Assembly (NCBI GenBank): GCA_012838805.1
Contig: DUON01000019.1
Location: 124,560 to 188,559 of the forward strand
DNA length: 64,000 nt
Direction of reading: 5' to 3'
DNA from: Clostridiales bacterium
Lineage (GTDB): Bacteria > Bacillota > Clostridia > Christensenellales > DTU072
In this document: positions 26,276 to 36,591 of the stretch, piece after piece
Numbering within the stretch: the stretch's first letter is position 1
Layout: the number at the start of each line of letters is the position of its first letter
Notes under the pieces: generated by a model
Database searches by the model: none
The model's input: only the letters and a program-made list of their open reading frames with translations
Told to the model about the DNA's origin: nothing
Translations under genes and position numbers: made by a program

Positions 26276-28360
26276 ATGAAAGAAAGCAAAATATTCTCTA
26301 CTACTGTAGGCGGCAGAGAAATGACAGTGGAGATTGGGGGATATTGTTCTCATTCCAATGGAGAGTGTTTGATAAGGTGCGGGGATACCGTGGTCTTAAC
26401 CAATGTGACTATGGCGAAAGAACCCAGAGAGGGCATAGACTATTTTCCCCTTGGCGTGGACTTTGAAGAAAAGATGTATGCAGTTGGCAAGATACCGGGC
26501 GGATTCAAGAAAAGGGAAGGGCGTCCCAGCGACAAGGCGATTATTACAAGCCGTTTAATAGACAGACCCATACGCCCGCTTTTCCCCAAAGGATTTTTTA
26601 ATGATGTATCGGTTGTTGCCACAGCACTTTCGGTGGACACCAACATACCCCCCGAAGCTTTGGCTATGATTGGAAGCAGCGTTGCACTTACCATATCCGA
26701 TATACCCTTTAACGGTCCAACCGGCAGCGTAGTGGTGGGCTATGTGGACGGCGAATATGTCATAAATCCCGATAATGCCCAAAGAGAGAAGTCTCTCTTA
26801 AATCTTACCGTTTCAGGCACAAAAGACGCCATAATGATGGTAGAAGCGGGAGCAATGGAGCTTGAAGAGGAAATAGTCTTGAAAGGCATACTTTTCGGTC
26901 ACGAAGAAATCAAAAAGATTGTAGCTTTCATCGAAGACATTCAGAAAGAAATAGGCAAGGAAAAAATACAAATAGACTATAAGCTTCCCACAGCGGAAAT
27001 AGAAAAAGCAGTGAGAGACTATTCCCAAGAAAAGATAGCTTCCATATACCAGACTTTTATAAGAAATGAAAGAGAAAAGATAGAAGACCAAGTGACCAAA
27101 GAACTTATGGACCATTTTGCGGAAATATTCCCCAATGAAATGGACCTTGTGGGCGAGGTCATTTACTCTATGAAAAAAGAATATGTCAGAAACAGAATAA
27201 CCAAAGAGGGCATTAGACCCGACGGAAGAAAGCTCACCGACATCAGGGATATATGGTGCGAAGTTGGAATTCTGCCCAGAGTCCATGGAAGCGCAGTATT
27301 CACGAGAGGGCAGACACAGGCACTCACAACGACGACTTTGGGTACCATATCTGAGGTTCAGAAGCTTGAAGGACTTGACGACGAATATTTCAAAAGGTAT
27401 ATGCACCACTACAATATGCCCCCATATTCCACCGGCGAAGCAAAGCCTATGAGGAATCCGGGCAGAAGAGAAATTGGACATGGTGCGCTTGCTGAAAGAG
27501 CCCTTGAGCCAGTGCTTCCCACCGAAGACTGCTTCCCCTATGCCATAAGAACGGTTTCGGAGATTCTTTCCAGTAACGGCTCTACTTCCCAAGCCAGCGT
27601 TTGCGGGTCGTCATTATCTCTTATGGACGCCGGCGTGCCCATAAAAGCTCCCGTTGCGGGAATAGCTATGGGACTTATTAAGGATGAAGATACAGGCAAA
27701 ATCTCCGTTATGTCCGACATTCAAGGTCTTGAGGACTTTTATGGGGACATGGACTTTAAGGTAGCAGGCACAAAGGACGGAATAACTGCTATTCAAATGG
27801 ATATTAAGATTAAGGGCATTGATGAAGAGATTCTCACCAAAGCCCTTGAACAAGCAAGGGTAGGAAGACTGCATATCCTTGAAAAGATGAATGAAGTCTT
27901 GGACAAACCCCGCAAGAGCCTTAACAAATACGCTCCCAAGATTATCAGTTTCTTTATTGACCCCGAAAAGATAAAGGATGTTATCGGCAGCGGCGGCAAG
28001 GTGATAAACAAAATAATTGAAGAGACAGGCGTCAAGATTGACATAAACGATGAGGGCGAAGTATTCATAGCGTCATGCTACAACGAGGGTGCGGAAAAGG
28101 CGAAAGCGATTATTATGTCCATAGTAAAAGAACCTGAAGTCGGCGAAGTCTTTGAGGGCAAGGTCGTTAGGATTATGCAATTTGGAGCGTTTGTGCAAAT
28201 CACCCCACAAAAGGACGGCATGATTCACATCTCAAAACTTGCACGCAGAAAGGTGAACAAAGTCGAAGATGTAGTCAATATCAACGACACCGTAAAGGTC
28301 GAAGTCATAAAGGTAGACGACAAAGGCAGAATCGACTTGAAATTAATAGAAAAACTATAA
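26276..28360 (+). CDS. pnp: Polyribonucleotide nucleotidyltransferase
   Basis: PNPase is a phosphorolytic 3'-to-5' exoribonuclease of the RNA decay machinery. The 694 residues hold two RNase PH domains (about 10-220 and 305-540), joined by a helical domain, with HGSAVFTRGQTQALTT and EILSSNGSTSQASVCGSSLS. A KH domain follows at about 555-615 (VIGSGGKVINKIIEETG) and an S1 domain at about 620-694 (FEGKVVRIMQFGAFVQI). The ATG has AGGAGG upstream. rpsO-pnp adjacency is widely conserved. Confidence 0.97.
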   Translation: MKESKIFSTTVGGREMTVEIGGYCSHSNGECLIRCGDTVVLTNVTMAKEPREGIDYFPLGVDFEEKMYAVGKIPGGFKKREGRPSDKAIITSRLIDRPIRPLFPKGFFNDVSVVATALSVDTNIPPEALAMIGSSVALTISDIPFNGPTGSVVVGYVDGEYVINPDNAQREKSLLNLTVSGTKDAIMMVEAGAMELEEEIVLKGILFGHEEIKKIVAFIEDIQKEIGKEKIQIDYKLPTAEIEKAVRDYSQEKIASIYQTFIRNEREKIEDQVTKELMDHFAEIFPNEMDLVGEVIYSMKKEYVRNRITKEGIRPDGRKLTDIRDIWCEVGILPRVHGSAVFTRGQTQALTTTTLGTISEVQKLEGLDDEYFKRYMHHYNMPPYSTGEAKPMRNPGRREIGHGALAERALEPVLPTEDCFPYAIRTVSEILSSNGSTSQASVCGSSLSLMDAGVPIKAPVAGIAMGLIKDEDTGKISVMSDIQGLEDFYGDMDFKVAGTKDGITAIQMDIKIKGIDEEILTKALEQARVGRLHILEKMNEVLDKPRKSLNKYAPKIISFFIDPEKIKDVIGSGGKVINKIIEETGVKIDINDEGEVFIASCYNEGAEKAKAIIMSIVKEPEVGEVFEGKVVRIMQFGAFVQITPQKDGMIHISKLARRKVNKVEDVVNINDTVKVEVIKVDDKGRIDLKLIEKL

Positions 28361-28459
28361 TCCGCATCCAAAAGGGGTGGGATATCCGCTATAGCTCACA
28401 AATTGACAGCACTTTGAGTAAAAACGGATATATTTATTAATAGCTCATAACAAAAGTAC

Positions 28460-28494
28460 AATATTGCCCGTCAAGGGCAATATTTATTTTGTGA
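28460..28494 (+). terminator. Terminator after pnp
   Basis: A perfect 10-bp stem, AATATTGCCC (28460-28469) with GGGCAATATT (28475-28484), loop GTCAA, then TATTTTGT. It is 100 bases after the pnp stop. Confidence 0.8.
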
Positions 28495-28673
28495 TAGAGA
28501 AAATATCACTTTTAAGAAAAAACCTAAAGCTTAAAAAACTTTCTATACAAAAATACAAAGCCTAATATCGTTTTTCTATAAGAAAAACATATCTAATTAG
28601 AAATCGCTTAAGTTAAATATCGTTCAATTACTCAACTACACCTCTTCCATAAAGAAGTGTAAAAGGGGTGAAA

Positions 28674-28698
28674 GTTCCGCTTCAATATGAAGCGGAAC
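28674..28698 (-). terminator. Hairpin after the small membrane protein gene
   Basis: GTTCCGCTTCA pairs perfectly with TGAAGCGGAAC around a three-base loop, directly abutting the stop codon of the minus-strand gene at 28699. Read on the minus strand, it is followed by a T-rich stretch. It differs from the hairpin at 11752-11778 by a compensatory C-G for T-A change. Confidence 0.65.
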
Positions 28699-28803
28699 TT
28701 ATCTTTTCATATTCTTAATTGCCTGCTGTACTTTATCGCTTTGTATAAGGAACAAAGAGCCAGCTGTACCCATTAACAAACCAATTAAAAAACCACTTCT
28801 CAT
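28699..28803 (-). CDS. Small 34-residue membrane protein
   Basis: A short frame reading MRSGFLIGLLMGTAGSLF then a charged tail ending VQQAIKNMKR. It has one membrane helix (about residues 4-20) and a lysine-rich cytosolic end. The glycine-rich helix recalls YtxH-type small membrane proteins, but the likeness is weak. The frame is open upstream to 28917, but the ATG at 28803 has GGGAGG on the minus strand ten bases before it. It is the third gene of a minus-strand group after the LUD and GDPD genes. Function unknown. Confidence 0.65.
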   Translation of the reverse strand: MRSGFLIGLLMGTAGSLFLIQSDKVQQAIKNMKR

Positions 28804-28810
28804 AAAAAAA

Positions 28811-28840
28811 CCTCCCTTATAAGTATGTGTATAAAGGAGG
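28811..28840 (-). promoter_or_regulatory. Hairpin that can mask the ribosome site of the small protein
   Basis: CCTCCCTTATA (28811-28821) and TATAAAGGAGG (28830-28840) are complementary with one imperfect position. On the minus strand one arm contains the GGGAGG ribosome site of the 34-residue gene, and the other arm contains its complement. Folding would hide the site. Confidence 0.5.
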
Positions 28841-28864
28841 TTATATATATTTAGCAATATTTGG

Positions 28865-29593
28865 TTACTTTTCGTATTCTTGAGGCAAGAAATCCTCAAA
28901 TATGATATTGCCCACACCGCTTTGGCGGGCGGTTTGGATATGGTCAGCGGACTTTATCGTCCAACTAAGCAGCTTCATGCCGTTTTTATTGACAGTATCT
29001 GCAACAACGGGAGTGGGCAGGTATTTTATATTAAACGCCAAAAAGTCAATCTTATACTTTCCGCATACCCTTTGAATTACTGTGTCATAAATGCGGTCGG
29101 GAATGGACTTTCCAAAATGGGTGGCAAGAAAGCCGATTAAGAATTCGGGTGCGTTCTGGCTGTACCACCTGACTGTGGACGGCGCAAAGCCTTGAACCGC
29201 AATCCAATCCTCATGCCCCTTAATAAGCTCATAGACCTTTTCTTCAAGTTTGCCTTTGGAGTATGACATCTTTATTTCAATTAAGAGTTTGGTTTTGCCT
29301 TGACACAGCTTAATGACATCTTTCAAAAGCGGAATTTTCTCACCATTGGGAAGAAAATATTTCTTGTTTCTCAAATCTTCGCTGGTCAAATCCTTTATTT
29401 TAATTGATTCCTTACACATCCTCTTCAAATTCGAATCATGAAATACTACCACTTCGTCGTCAGCCAAAAGCCGCACATCCAGCTCAATATAGTAGTTTTC
29501 TTTTAAGGCTCTTTTGAAAGCGCCCATTGAATTTTCAGGGACTTGTTTGTCATGAAGACCTCTATGCGCAAACGGTCTTTCTGTTATCCACAT
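28865..29593 (-). CDS. Glycerophosphodiester phosphodiesterase
   Basis: A GDPD-family enzyme of 242 residues. It hydrolyses glycerophosphodiesters to glycerol 3-phosphate and an alcohol. Catalytic features are the early histidine AHRGLHD, PENSMGAF, the metal pair IELDVRLLADDEVVVFHD, and LLIEIKMS. No signal peptide is seen, so it is probably cytosolic. A GGAGGT ribosome site precedes the ATG. It lies 29 bases downstream of the LUD gene. Confidence 0.93.
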   Translation of the reverse strand: MWITERPFAHRGLHDKQVPENSMGAFKRALKENYYIELDVRLLADDEVVVFHDSNLKRMCKESIKIKDLTSEDLRNKKYFLPNGEKIPLLKDVIKLCQGKTKLLIEIKMSYSKGKLEEKVYELIKGHEDWIAVQGFAPSTVRWYSQNAPEFLIGFLATHFGKSIPDRIYDTVIQRVCGKYKIDFLAFNIKYLPTPVVADTVNKNGMKLLSWTIKSADHIQTARQSGVGNIIFEDFLPQEYEK

Positions 29594-29622
29594 TTATGTA
29601 TACCTCCAAAATATTTTTCTAT

Positions 29623-30225
29623 TTAATATCCAAGTTCTTGGTCTATGACAATGATATAGACATTTTTTCCGCTGGTGGGGTGGTGCTGAATGACTGTTGC
29701 CTTGCACATAGTGTCAGGGCTGAAGCAGTATTCGCATTTTCCAGTGACCTTGCAAGGGGTCTTTTTGTCAAGTCTTACGGCGTTAGGGGGTGCGGCTTGG
29801 TCACGGCATCTTCTGATTCCTTCCTCTATGTCGGCTACGATTTTGTTCTTGCCTGCAACAACCAATATGTTTTCAGGTCCAAAAAGCATAGAGGCAACAC
29901 GGTTTGCCCGTCCGTCGATATTGACAAGTTCTCCCGTCATCGTCAAGGCATTTGTACTGGTAATATACCAATCGGCGTCCATCATCTCTTTATAGAGCTT
30001 TTTATGATATTCTATGTCATATAAAGAACGGTGGAGCAGCTTATAATCGTCTTTTATGGCGTCCAAAAGCCCGATTTGGTCGACGGTCACGCTGCCCCCA
30101 AACCCAATGGACGAATTCTTCGGTATGAGTTCTTTTATTACTTGAATAGCTTGAGAAGAGTCTTTCACGAAAAAGGGTACGAATCCTCTTTTCTTAAGAT
30201 TTTTTTCCAAAGTATCGAGTTGCAT
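29623..30225 (-). CDS. LUD-domain protein (LutC-like)
   Basis: A 200-residue LUD-domain (DUF162-type) protein, related to the LutC/LutB lactate-utilisation family. It shows GFGGSVTVDQIGLLDA, ADWYITSTNALTMTGELVNIDG, and VVAGKNKIV, all typical. The C-terminal region has cysteines (CKVTGKCEYC, CKATV) that could bind a metal. Stand-alone LUD proteins of this subtype are common in Clostridia and their substrate is unknown. No other lut genes are near. Confidence 0.85.
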   Translation of the reverse strand: MQLDTLEKNLKKRGFVPFFVKDSSQAIQVIKELIPKNSSIGFGGSVTVDQIGLLDAIKDDYKLLHRSLYDIEYHKKLYKEMMDADWYITSTNALTMTGELVNIDGRANRVASMLFGPENILVVAGKNKIVADIEEGIRRCRDQAAPPNAVRLDKKTPCKVTGKCEYCFSPDTMCKATVIQHHPTSGKNVYIIVIDQELGY

Positions 30226-30302
30226 TTTTCCTCTCTTTTATTCTTTTTTTATATATAATACCACAAAAAGATTAAGGAATAAAGAGTTATAACCAAAATT
30301 TA

Positions 30303-30331
30303 TTGCTATTTTCTTATTATTTATATATAAT
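30303..30331 (+). promoter_or_regulatory. Promoter of lepA-hemW
   Basis: TTGCTA at 30303-30308, a 17-base spacer, TATAAT at 30326-30331. The leader to the lepA ATG would be about 45 bases. Confidence 0.75.
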
Positions 30332-30384
30332 GTATATTACTTTTACTTACTAAAAATACCAGATTTGGAGAACGCTTTATATTT

Positions 30385-32187
30385 ATGGATGACAGACAAA
30401 AAAATATCAGGAACTTTTGCATTGTGGCGCACATAGACCACGGCAAAAGCACGCTTGCAGACAGGATAATTCAGCTTACGGGCTCTATCTCTGAAAGGGA
30501 TTTGAAAGAGCAGATTCTGGACACCATGGATTTGGAGAGAGAAAGGGGTATTACCATTAAGCTCACGCCCGTCAGAATGTTTTATAAATATAAAGACGAG
30601 GAATATATCCTGAACCTAATAGACACTCCCGGACATGTGGATTTCACTTATGAGGTATCAAGGTCGCTTGCTGCATGCGAGGGTGCAATATTGGTAGTGG
30701 ATGCGGCGCAAGGCATTGAGGCGCAAACGCTGTCCAATGTTTATCTTGCTTTAGACAACGACTTGGAAATACTTCCCGTTATCAATAAAATCGACCTTCC
30801 CGCTGCAGATACCGAAAAAGTAAAAAAAGAAATCGAAGATGTGATAGGGCTGGATGCGTCTTACGCCCCATTAATAAGCGCCAAAGAGGGGACGAACATA
30901 AAAGATGTCATAGAAAAGATAATAACTATGCTTCCTCCGCCGTCGGGAGACTTAAAAAAGCCCTTAAAAGCACTTATTTTCGATTCAATGTATGACAATT
31001 ATAAAGGCGCGATATGCAATATAAGAGTGGTGGACGGCTCAATAAAAGAGGGGGATATCATAAAGATGTTCTCAAACGGCAAGGTATTTGAGGTCACTGA
31101 AGTGGGCGTGTTCAGCCCCAAGATGACGCCTGTGGACAAGCTTCAAGCCGGCGATGTGGGATATGTCGCCGCAAGCATAAAAAATGTAAAGGACATCAAC
31201 ATAGGCGATACTCTGACCCATGCCAAGGACGGAGCTACCCAGCCCTTGAAAGGCTACAAAAAAATCAACCCCATGGTATTTGCAGGCATATATCCTGCAG
31301 ACGGGGCAAGATACAACGATTTAAGAGACGCCTTGGAAAAGCTTAGCATAAACGATTCGGCATTGGTATTTGAGCCCGACAACTCAAAAGCCTTGGGATT
31401 TGGCTTCAGATGCGGTTTTTTGGGACTTTTGCATATGGAAATAATAGAAGAAAGGCTGGAGCGGGAATTTGATTTAGACCTTGTCACCACAGCCCCCAGC
31501 GTATCCTATATAGTCCACAAAGCAGACGGCAAACAAGTGGTGATCGACAACCCTACAAGCTTGCCGCCTGTTACCGAAATAGAAAAAATCATGGAACCCA
31601 TAGTCAAGGCTCATATCTATTCGCCGCCCGAATATGTGGGAGCGATTATGGAATTGTGCCAAGACAAGCGAGGCAGCTTTATCGACATGACTTATTTGGA
31701 TACAAAAAGAGTCAAGATAGACTACCGCATACCATTAAGCGAAATAATTTATGACTTTTTTGATTTATTGAAATCCAAAACCAGAGGCTATGCAAGCTTG
31801 GACTATGAACTGGACGGCTATCAAGAAGAGAAATTGGTCAAACTTGATATTTTGCTTAACGGTGAAATTTGCGACGCCTTAAGCCTTATCGTGCACCGTG
31901 ACAAGGCGTACGCAAGAGGAAGACAAATCGCCGAAAAACTTAAGGATGTTATCCCAAGACACCTATTTGAGATACCCATACAAGCCGCTATCGGCGGAAA
32001 GGTTATTGCAAGGGAGACCGTCAAGGCACTTCGGAAAGATGTCTTGGCAAAGTGCTATGGCGGAGATATTACCAGAAAAAAGAAACTGCTGGAAAAACAA
32101 AAAGAGGGAAAAAAGAGAATGCGGCAAGTGGGCAGCGTGGAGATACCGTCGGAAGCGTTTATGTCCATTCTCAAATTAGACAAGTGA
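30385..32187 (+). CDS. lepA: Elongation factor 4 (LepA)
   Basis: LepA is a ribosome-dependent GTPase related to EF-G, linked to 30S biogenesis and translation under stress. The 600 residues begin with the G domain: [13 protein letters not shown] (G1), ERERGITIK (G2), DTPGHVDF (G3), and NKIDLP (G4). EF-G-like domains II, III and V follow, then the LepA-specific C-terminal domain with [20 protein letters not shown] near the end. The stop overlaps the hemW start (GTGA). lepA-hemW pairing is common in Firmicutes. Confidence 0.96.
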   Translation: MDDRQKNIRNFCIVAHIDHGKSTLADRIIQLTGSISERDLKEQILDTMDLERERGITIKLTPVRMFYKYKDEEYILNLIDTPGHVDFTYEVSRSLAACEGAILVVDAAQGIEAQTLSNVYLALDNDLEILPVINKIDLPAADTEKVKKEIEDVIGLDASYAPLISAKEGTNIKDVIEKIITMLPPPSGDLKKPLKALIFDSMYDNYKGAICNIRVVDGSIKEGDIIKMFSNGKVFEVTEVGVFSPKMTPVDKLQAGDVGYVAASIKNVKDINIGDTLTHAKDGATQPLKGYKKINPMVFAGIYPADGARYNDLRDALEKLSINDSALVFEPDNSKALGFGFRCGFLGLLHMEIIEERLEREFDLDLVTTAPSVSYIVHKADGKQVVIDNPTSLPPVTEIEKIMEPIVKAHIYSPPEYVGAIMELCQDKRGSFIDMTYLDTKRVKIDYRIPLSEIIYDFFDLLKSKTRGYASLDYELDGYQEEKLVKLDILLNGEICDALSLIVHRDKAYARGRQIAEKLKDVIPRHLFEIPIQAAIGGKVIARETVKALRKDVLAKCYGGDITRKKKLLEKQKEGKKRMRQVGSVEIPSEAFMSILKLDK

Positions 32188-33290
32188 TAGATACGGGAAT
32201 TTATATTCATATACCTTTTTGTTTTCGCAAGTGTTCGTACTGCGATTTTTATTCCATGCCCCCGATCCCAGGTTTAATAAATGAATATGTCGGGGAACTA
32301 AAGCGGGAGATTATTCTCAATTCACAAAAGCATAGGGATAAGAGAATCGACACCATATATTTAGGCGGTGGCACGCCGAGTATTTTGGATATCAAGGACT
32401 TGGAGACGATACTATCCGTCATATATTCAAATTATAGTTGCCAAATTAAGGAAGCCACGATAGAAGTCAATCCTTGTTCGTCGAAGAACATAGATAAATA
32501 CAAGGATATCGGCATAAACAGAATAAGCATAGGCGTTCAAAGCTTGGACGACAAGGTATTAAAAGTTCTTGCAAGAAGCCACACCCCAAATGATGCGTTG
32601 CAAGCTCTTGAAAATGCGTCAAAGTACTTTGACAACATAAGCGCGGACTTTATTTTGGGCGTTACGGACTCCAGCGATATAAACACTCTTTTTGAAAAGC
32701 CTTATATTGTTAAAAACATTCTGAAACACATCTCCGCTTATATTTTGAAAATTGAGAAAGGAACACCCTTAAGAAAAAAAGCCCAAATAGGGGAATATAA
32801 ACCCTTAGACGACGACGAGCTTGCGAAAGCATACCAAAATGCTTATCAAGCCTTTCAGGAAAACGAGTTTTATAGGTATGAAATAAGCAATTTCGCCAAA
32901 AAAGGCTATGAATGCCTGCACAATCTGAAGTACTGGAACATGAGCCCATATTTGGGCTTCGGCGTCAATGCCCATTCTTTTGTGGACGGCAAAAGATACC
33001 ATAACAAAAAAAGCCTGAACAACTACCTAAAAGGTGAGCACAGCGGAACGGGAAAGCAAGTTTATCAAAGAACTGACGAATTCACCGAAACCATAATGCT
33101 GGCGTTAAGAACTGCCCAAGGTCTGGACATAAAAAAGTTAAATAAGAATTTTCAAATAGATTTCTTAACCGAATACAAACCTAAACTTGAAAAACTCAAG
33201 GACTATCTAATAATCTCCGACGGGTTTTTAAGGATAAAAGACGAATTTTTCCTTGTACAAAACAGCATAACCGCGCGCATACTTTATTAG
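32184..33290 (+). CDS. hemW: HemW-type radical SAM protein (heme chaperone)
   Basis: A radical SAM protein of about 368 residues in the HemN/HemW family. HemW binds heme and is regarded as a heme-delivery protein rather than an oxidase. The cluster motif CFRKCSYC (C13, C17, C20) follows [14 protein letters not shown] and [17 protein letters not shown] are also typical. The frame extends upstream into lepA, but the GTG at 32184 overlapping the lepA TGA gives the family N-terminus. Only this start keeps the normal length. Confidence 0.92.
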   Translation: MIDTGIYIHIPFCFRKCSYCDFYSMPPIPGLINEYVGELKREIILNSQKHRDKRIDTIYLGGGTPSILDIKDLETILSVIYSNYSCQIKEATIEVNPCSSKNIDKYKDIGINRISIGVQSLDDKVLKVLARSHTPNDALQALENASKYFDNISADFILGVTDSSDINTLFEKPYIVKNILKHISAYILKIEKGTPLRKKAQIGEYKPLDDDELAKAYQNAYQAFQENEFYRYEISNFAKKGYECLHNLKYWNMSPYLGFGVNAHSFVDGKRYHNKKSLNNYLKGEHSGTGKQVYQRTDEFTETIMLALRTAQGLDIKKLNKNFQIDFLTEYKPKLEKLKDYLIISDGFLRIKDEFFLVQNSITARILY

Positions 33291-33293
33291 AAA

Positions 33294-33311
33294 AGGCGGT
33301 ATTAACCGCCT
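33294..33311. terminator. Bidirectional hairpin between hemW and clpB
   Basis: AGGCGGT (33294-33300) and ACCGCCT (33305-33311), loop ATTA. It sits between converging genes and overlaps the clpB stop codon. The T-tract is short on both sides. Confidence 0.5.
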
Positions 33312-35898
33312 ATTCCACAACATATTCTCCGTCTTTGACATCTACTTTGATTGTCGAGCCCGACTCATAGTTATTTGATAAGATAGCCCTGCCAATAAGC
33401 GTCTCTATACGGGATTGAATATACCGTTTAAGTGGTCTTGCGCCGTAGTGTGGGTCATATCCATTGGCGGCTATAAGCCCTTTTGCGGCGTCGGTGATTT
33501 CCAATTTAAGGTGTTGTTCTTCCAACCTTTCTTTCAATTCCTCTACAAGTATTTCAATAATCGCCGTTATATCGTCCCTTGTCAACGGTCTGAAGAAAAT
33601 TATTTCATTCAGTCTGTTCAAGAATTCAGGGCGAAACTGCTGTTTTAATATCTGTGAGACACCCTCTTTGGCTTCGGGCATAATCTCCCCATAAGAATCT
33701 ATGCCTTCAAGAATCAAATGGCTTCCCGTATTCGAGGTCATGATTATTATAGTGTTTTTGAAGTCAACAAGTCTGCCGTGAGAATCGGTTATTCTGCCGT
33801 CATCCAGCACCTGTAAAAGGATATTAAACACATCATTATGCGCTTTTTCGATTTCGTCAAACAGAATGACCGAATAGGGTTTTCTTCTCACCGCTTCTGT
33901 AAGCTGACCTCCTTCCTCATATCCTACATATCCGGGAGGCGCTCCTACCAGCCTTGATACCGAAAACTTTTCCATATATTCGGACATATCTATTCTTATC
34001 ATATTGTGTTCGTCGTCAAAGAGCGCTTCGGCAAGTGCCTTGGCTAACTCTGTTTTGCCCACGCCGGTTGGTCCAAGGAACATAAAGGAACCGATAGGGC
34101 GGTTTCTATCTGCGATACCCGCTTTGGAGCGTATAATAGCTTCAGTGACTTTAGTCACAGCCTCATCTTGCCCCACCACTCTTTTGTGTAGCGTGTCGCC
34201 CAGCCTTAGGATTTTTTGCTTTTCGCCCTCCATAAGCTTGGTCACAGGTATTCCCGTCCAGCGGGACACGATTTTGGCGATTTCTTCTTCGGTTACTTTA
34301 TCCCTAAGCAAAGTTGCCTTTTCCTTATCGGTTTGGTTCTTTGTCTCTTCAAGCTGTTTTTGAAGTTCGGGGAGCTTGCCGTATCTTAGTTTTGCGGCTG
34401 TTTCATAGTCAAAGTTCCTTTGAGCGTTTTCAATCTCCGCATTGACTCTGTCTATGGCGATTTTTATATCCTGTACACGGCTTATGCCTTTTTTCTCCAT
34501 TTCCCATTGTGACTTCATGGAATTGAATTGGTCACGATAGTCCGCCAAATCTTTTTGAAGTCTCTTTAACCTCTCCTTTGAAAGGGTATCGCTCTCTTTT
34601 TTAAGTGCCATTTCTTCAATTTCAAGCTGCATGATTTTTCGAGAGATTTCGTCCATTTCGGAGGGCATGGAGTCAATTTCCGTTCGGATAAGGGCACACG
34701 CCTCATCCACAAGGTCTATCGCCTTGTCGGGCAAGAATCTGTCAGTGATATAACGGTGGGAGAGCATGGCGGCGGATATAAGCGCCGCATCCTGTATCTG
34801 CACCCCGTGGAAAATCTCATATCTTTCTTTCAAGCCTCTAAGTATGGATATAGTATCCTCTAAAGTGGGTTCGGTTACCAGAACTGGCTGAAACCGTCTT
34901 TCCAAGGCGGCGTCTTTCTCAATATATTTTCTGTATTCGTCAAGGGTTGTGGCGCCTATGCAGTGCAGTTCTCCCCTTGCCAGCATTGGCTTCAAAAGGT
35001 TGCCTGCGTCCATAGCTCCCTCTGCTTTTCCCGCCCCGACTATATTATGCAATTCGTCAATAAAAAGAATTATTTGACCGTTTGAGGACTTTATTTCGTT
35101 CAAGACCGCTTTGAGCCTTTCCTCAAATTCGCCCCTGAATTTAGCTCCCGCAATCAATGAGCCCATGTCCAAAGCGAATATGGTCTTGTCTTTCAAGCCC
35201 TCGGGGACATCACCTCTTACTATCCTTAAAGCAAGCCCTTCGGCGATAGCCGTCTTGCCCACACCGGGTTCGCCGATAAGAACGGGGTTGTTCTTAGTTT
35301 TTCGGGAAAGAATGCGAATAACATCCCTTATTTCGCTGTCTCGTCCAATAACGGGGTCAAGCTTGTGCTGCCTTGCAGTCTCAACAAGGTCTATGCCGTA
35401 TTTATGCAAAGCATCATAGGTCGTTTCGGGATTGTCAGAAGTGACCCTTGCATTTTTCTTTACGGCGCTAAGCTGTTCCAAAAATTTTGCTTTTGTCAAG
35501 CCTTGGCTTTTCATAAGCGTTGCCATGTCCTCAGACTTTTCAAAGATAGCCTGCATGATATGTTCCACGGAGATATATTCGTCTTTTGCCTCTTTTGCAA
35601 GCTTTTCCGCATGGTTTAAGATTTTGTCGGTTATCGGCGCTACATAGATTTTGCCCGGCTCTCTTCCCGCACCGGTGACCTTTGGGCTTTTTCTTATTTT
35701 TTCATCGATCACAGCTATCAGCCTGTCGTTGTCCACATTGCATTTTTTGACTAAAGAGGGTATAAGCCCGTTATCGTCGTCCAATAGGGCGTACAAAAGG
35801 TGTTCGGGCATAATCTCTATATTTTGGTTTTCAATGGCTATATTTTGAGCCTTAGCTATGGCTTCCATTGATTTTTGTGTTAGTTTTTGAGCGTTCAT
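33310..35898 (-). CDS. clpB: ATP-dependent chaperone ClpB
   Basis: ClpB pulls polypeptides out of aggregates, working with DnaK. The 862-residue protein has the Clp N-domain (about 1-150), AAA-1 with [15 protein letters not shown], and a coiled-coil middle domain (about 410-530). AAA-2 carries [16 protein letters not shown], and the D2-small domain follows. The long middle domain distinguishes it from ClpC. AGGAGG precedes the ATG. It lies nine bases downstream of an RHH-type protein gene, and no CIRCE-like inverted repeat was seen, so control is probably not by HrcA. Confidence 0.96.
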   Translation of the reverse strand: MNAQKLTQKSMEAIAKAQNIAIENQNIEIMPEHLLYALLDDDNGLIPSLVKKCNVDNDRLIAVIDEKIRKSPKVTGAGREPGKIYVAPITDKILNHAEKLAKEAKDEYISVEHIMQAIFEKSEDMATLMKSQGLTKAKFLEQLSAVKKNARVTSDNPETTYDALHKYGIDLVETARQHKLDPVIGRDSEIRDVIRILSRKTKNNPVLIGEPGVGKTAIAEGLALRIVRGDVPEGLKDKTIFALDMGSLIAGAKFRGEFEERLKAVLNEIKSSNGQIILFIDELHNIVGAGKAEGAMDAGNLLKPMLARGELHCIGATTLDEYRKYIEKDAALERRFQPVLVTEPTLEDTISILRGLKERYEIFHGVQIQDAALISAAMLSHRYITDRFLPDKAIDLVDEACALIRTEIDSMPSEMDEISRKIMQLEIEEMALKKESDTLSKERLKRLQKDLADYRDQFNSMKSQWEMEKKGISRVQDIKIAIDRVNAEIENAQRNFDYETAAKLRYGKLPELQKQLEETKNQTDKEKATLLRDKVTEEEIAKIVSRWTGIPVTKLMEGEKQKILRLGDTLHKRVVGQDEAVTKVTEAIIRSKAGIADRNRPIGSFMFLGPTGVGKTELAKALAEALFDDEHNMIRIDMSEYMEKFSVSRLVGAPPGYVGYEEGGQLTEAVRRKPYSVILFDEIEKAHNDVFNILLQVLDDGRITDSHGRLVDFKNTIIIMTSNTGSHLILEGIDSYGEIMPEAKEGVSQILKQQFRPEFLNRLNEIIFFRPLTRDDITAIIEILVEELKERLEEQHLKLEITDAAKGLIAANGYDPHYGARPLKRYIQSRIETLIGRAILSNNYESGSTIKVDVKDGEYVVE

Positions 35899-35907
35899 AA
35901 AATCCTC

Positions 35908-36561
35908 CTAAATGATATCCGCACCGCTGTTGAGGTATTCGACATACTTTTTCTCAAGGATATTTGAAGTGGGGTACTTCCCGGTGAGATATCCTTTTAA
36001 TAAGTCGTCAAACATCTCAATATAGCTTGTTATGGCGTTAGCGATAGAGTCGCAAGAATAATTCTTTCCGACGGGCATTTTGAAAGTTCTAAAAAACCTG
36101 CCCTCTTCCAAATTATAGGTTATGCTGTTTTGTGGATAGTAGTGCGATAGATAAGCCGTTTCCAAACGCGTCCAAAACCTGAAGAACCTGTTTAATTCCA
36201 TAAGCAAAGCCGCGCTTTGGGTGCGGAATATAACTTTAAGTTCGCCAAGCGCCTGATTGTGGTCGCGATAGAGTTCGACTTCGTACTTAATAGTGGGTCG
36301 GTACTTATAGTCCAAAGAGCTCTTAAGCGACAGCGTCGAGGAGTGCGGCTCAAAAAATGCGGAAAAAATATCCCTATTCAGCAAATCAGCCACAGCGTTA
36401 AAGATATTGTTTATGGTTTTTTCGGGGGTGGTCATGGAGACATACTCCGCCAGAATTTGGTTGACCATATTCGAGCGGTTGGTGTTTTGGCTTCTTGCCA
36501 GTTCGTCAATCTCCCTAACCACATCGTCCATTAACATCAAACTGTATAAACTTTTTTTCAT
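35908..36561 (-). CDS. RHH-type DNA-binding protein of unknown function, upstream of clpB
   Basis: A 217-residue protein. The first 45 residues look like a ribbon-helix-helix DNA-binding domain: LYSLMLMDDVVREIDELA, then a second helix NRSNMVNQILAEYV. The remaining 170 residues are not recognised. They are rich in aromatic residues, look alpha/beta, and might be a sensor domain (for example RFFRFWTRLETAYLSHYYPQ). It is the first gene of a two-gene operon with clpB, nine bases apart, under a perfect consensus promoter. A role as autorepressor and stress sensor controlling clpB is inferred, not shown. Confidence 0.75.
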   Translation of the reverse strand: MKKSLYSLMLMDDVVREIDELARSQNTNRSNMVNQILAEYVSMTTPEKTINNIFNAVADLLNRDIFSAFFEPHSSTLSLKSSLDYKYRPTIKYEVELYRDHNQALGELKVIFRTQSAALLMELNRFFRFWTRLETAYLSHYYPQNSITYNLEEGRFFRTFKMPVGKNYSCDSIANAITSYIEMFDDLLKGYLTGKYPTSNILEKKYVEYLNSGADII

Positions 36562-36591
36562 AATTCTTCCTTAATATATTTCGTTATCATT

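Larger units (their letters stand above)
28361..28698. other. Intergenic region between pnp and the minus-strand LUD unit
   Basis: No gene seen in 338 bases. It holds the pnp terminator (28460-28494) and the hairpin at 28674-28698. It also holds two similar blocks, at 28371-28391 and 28661-28681, sharing AAAAGGGGTG and TCCGCT in the same order. The middle part is simple AT-rich sequence. Confidence 0.6.

Noticed and set aside
26813..27592. A 259-residue minus-strand frame in pnp
   Set aside because: It is antisense to a fully conserved PNPase and has no motif.
28371..28391. T-box-like sequence (AGGGGTGG...CCGC)
   Set aside because: The T-box core AGGGTGGNACCGCG is not matched, there is no specifier stem, and no plus-strand gene follows closely.
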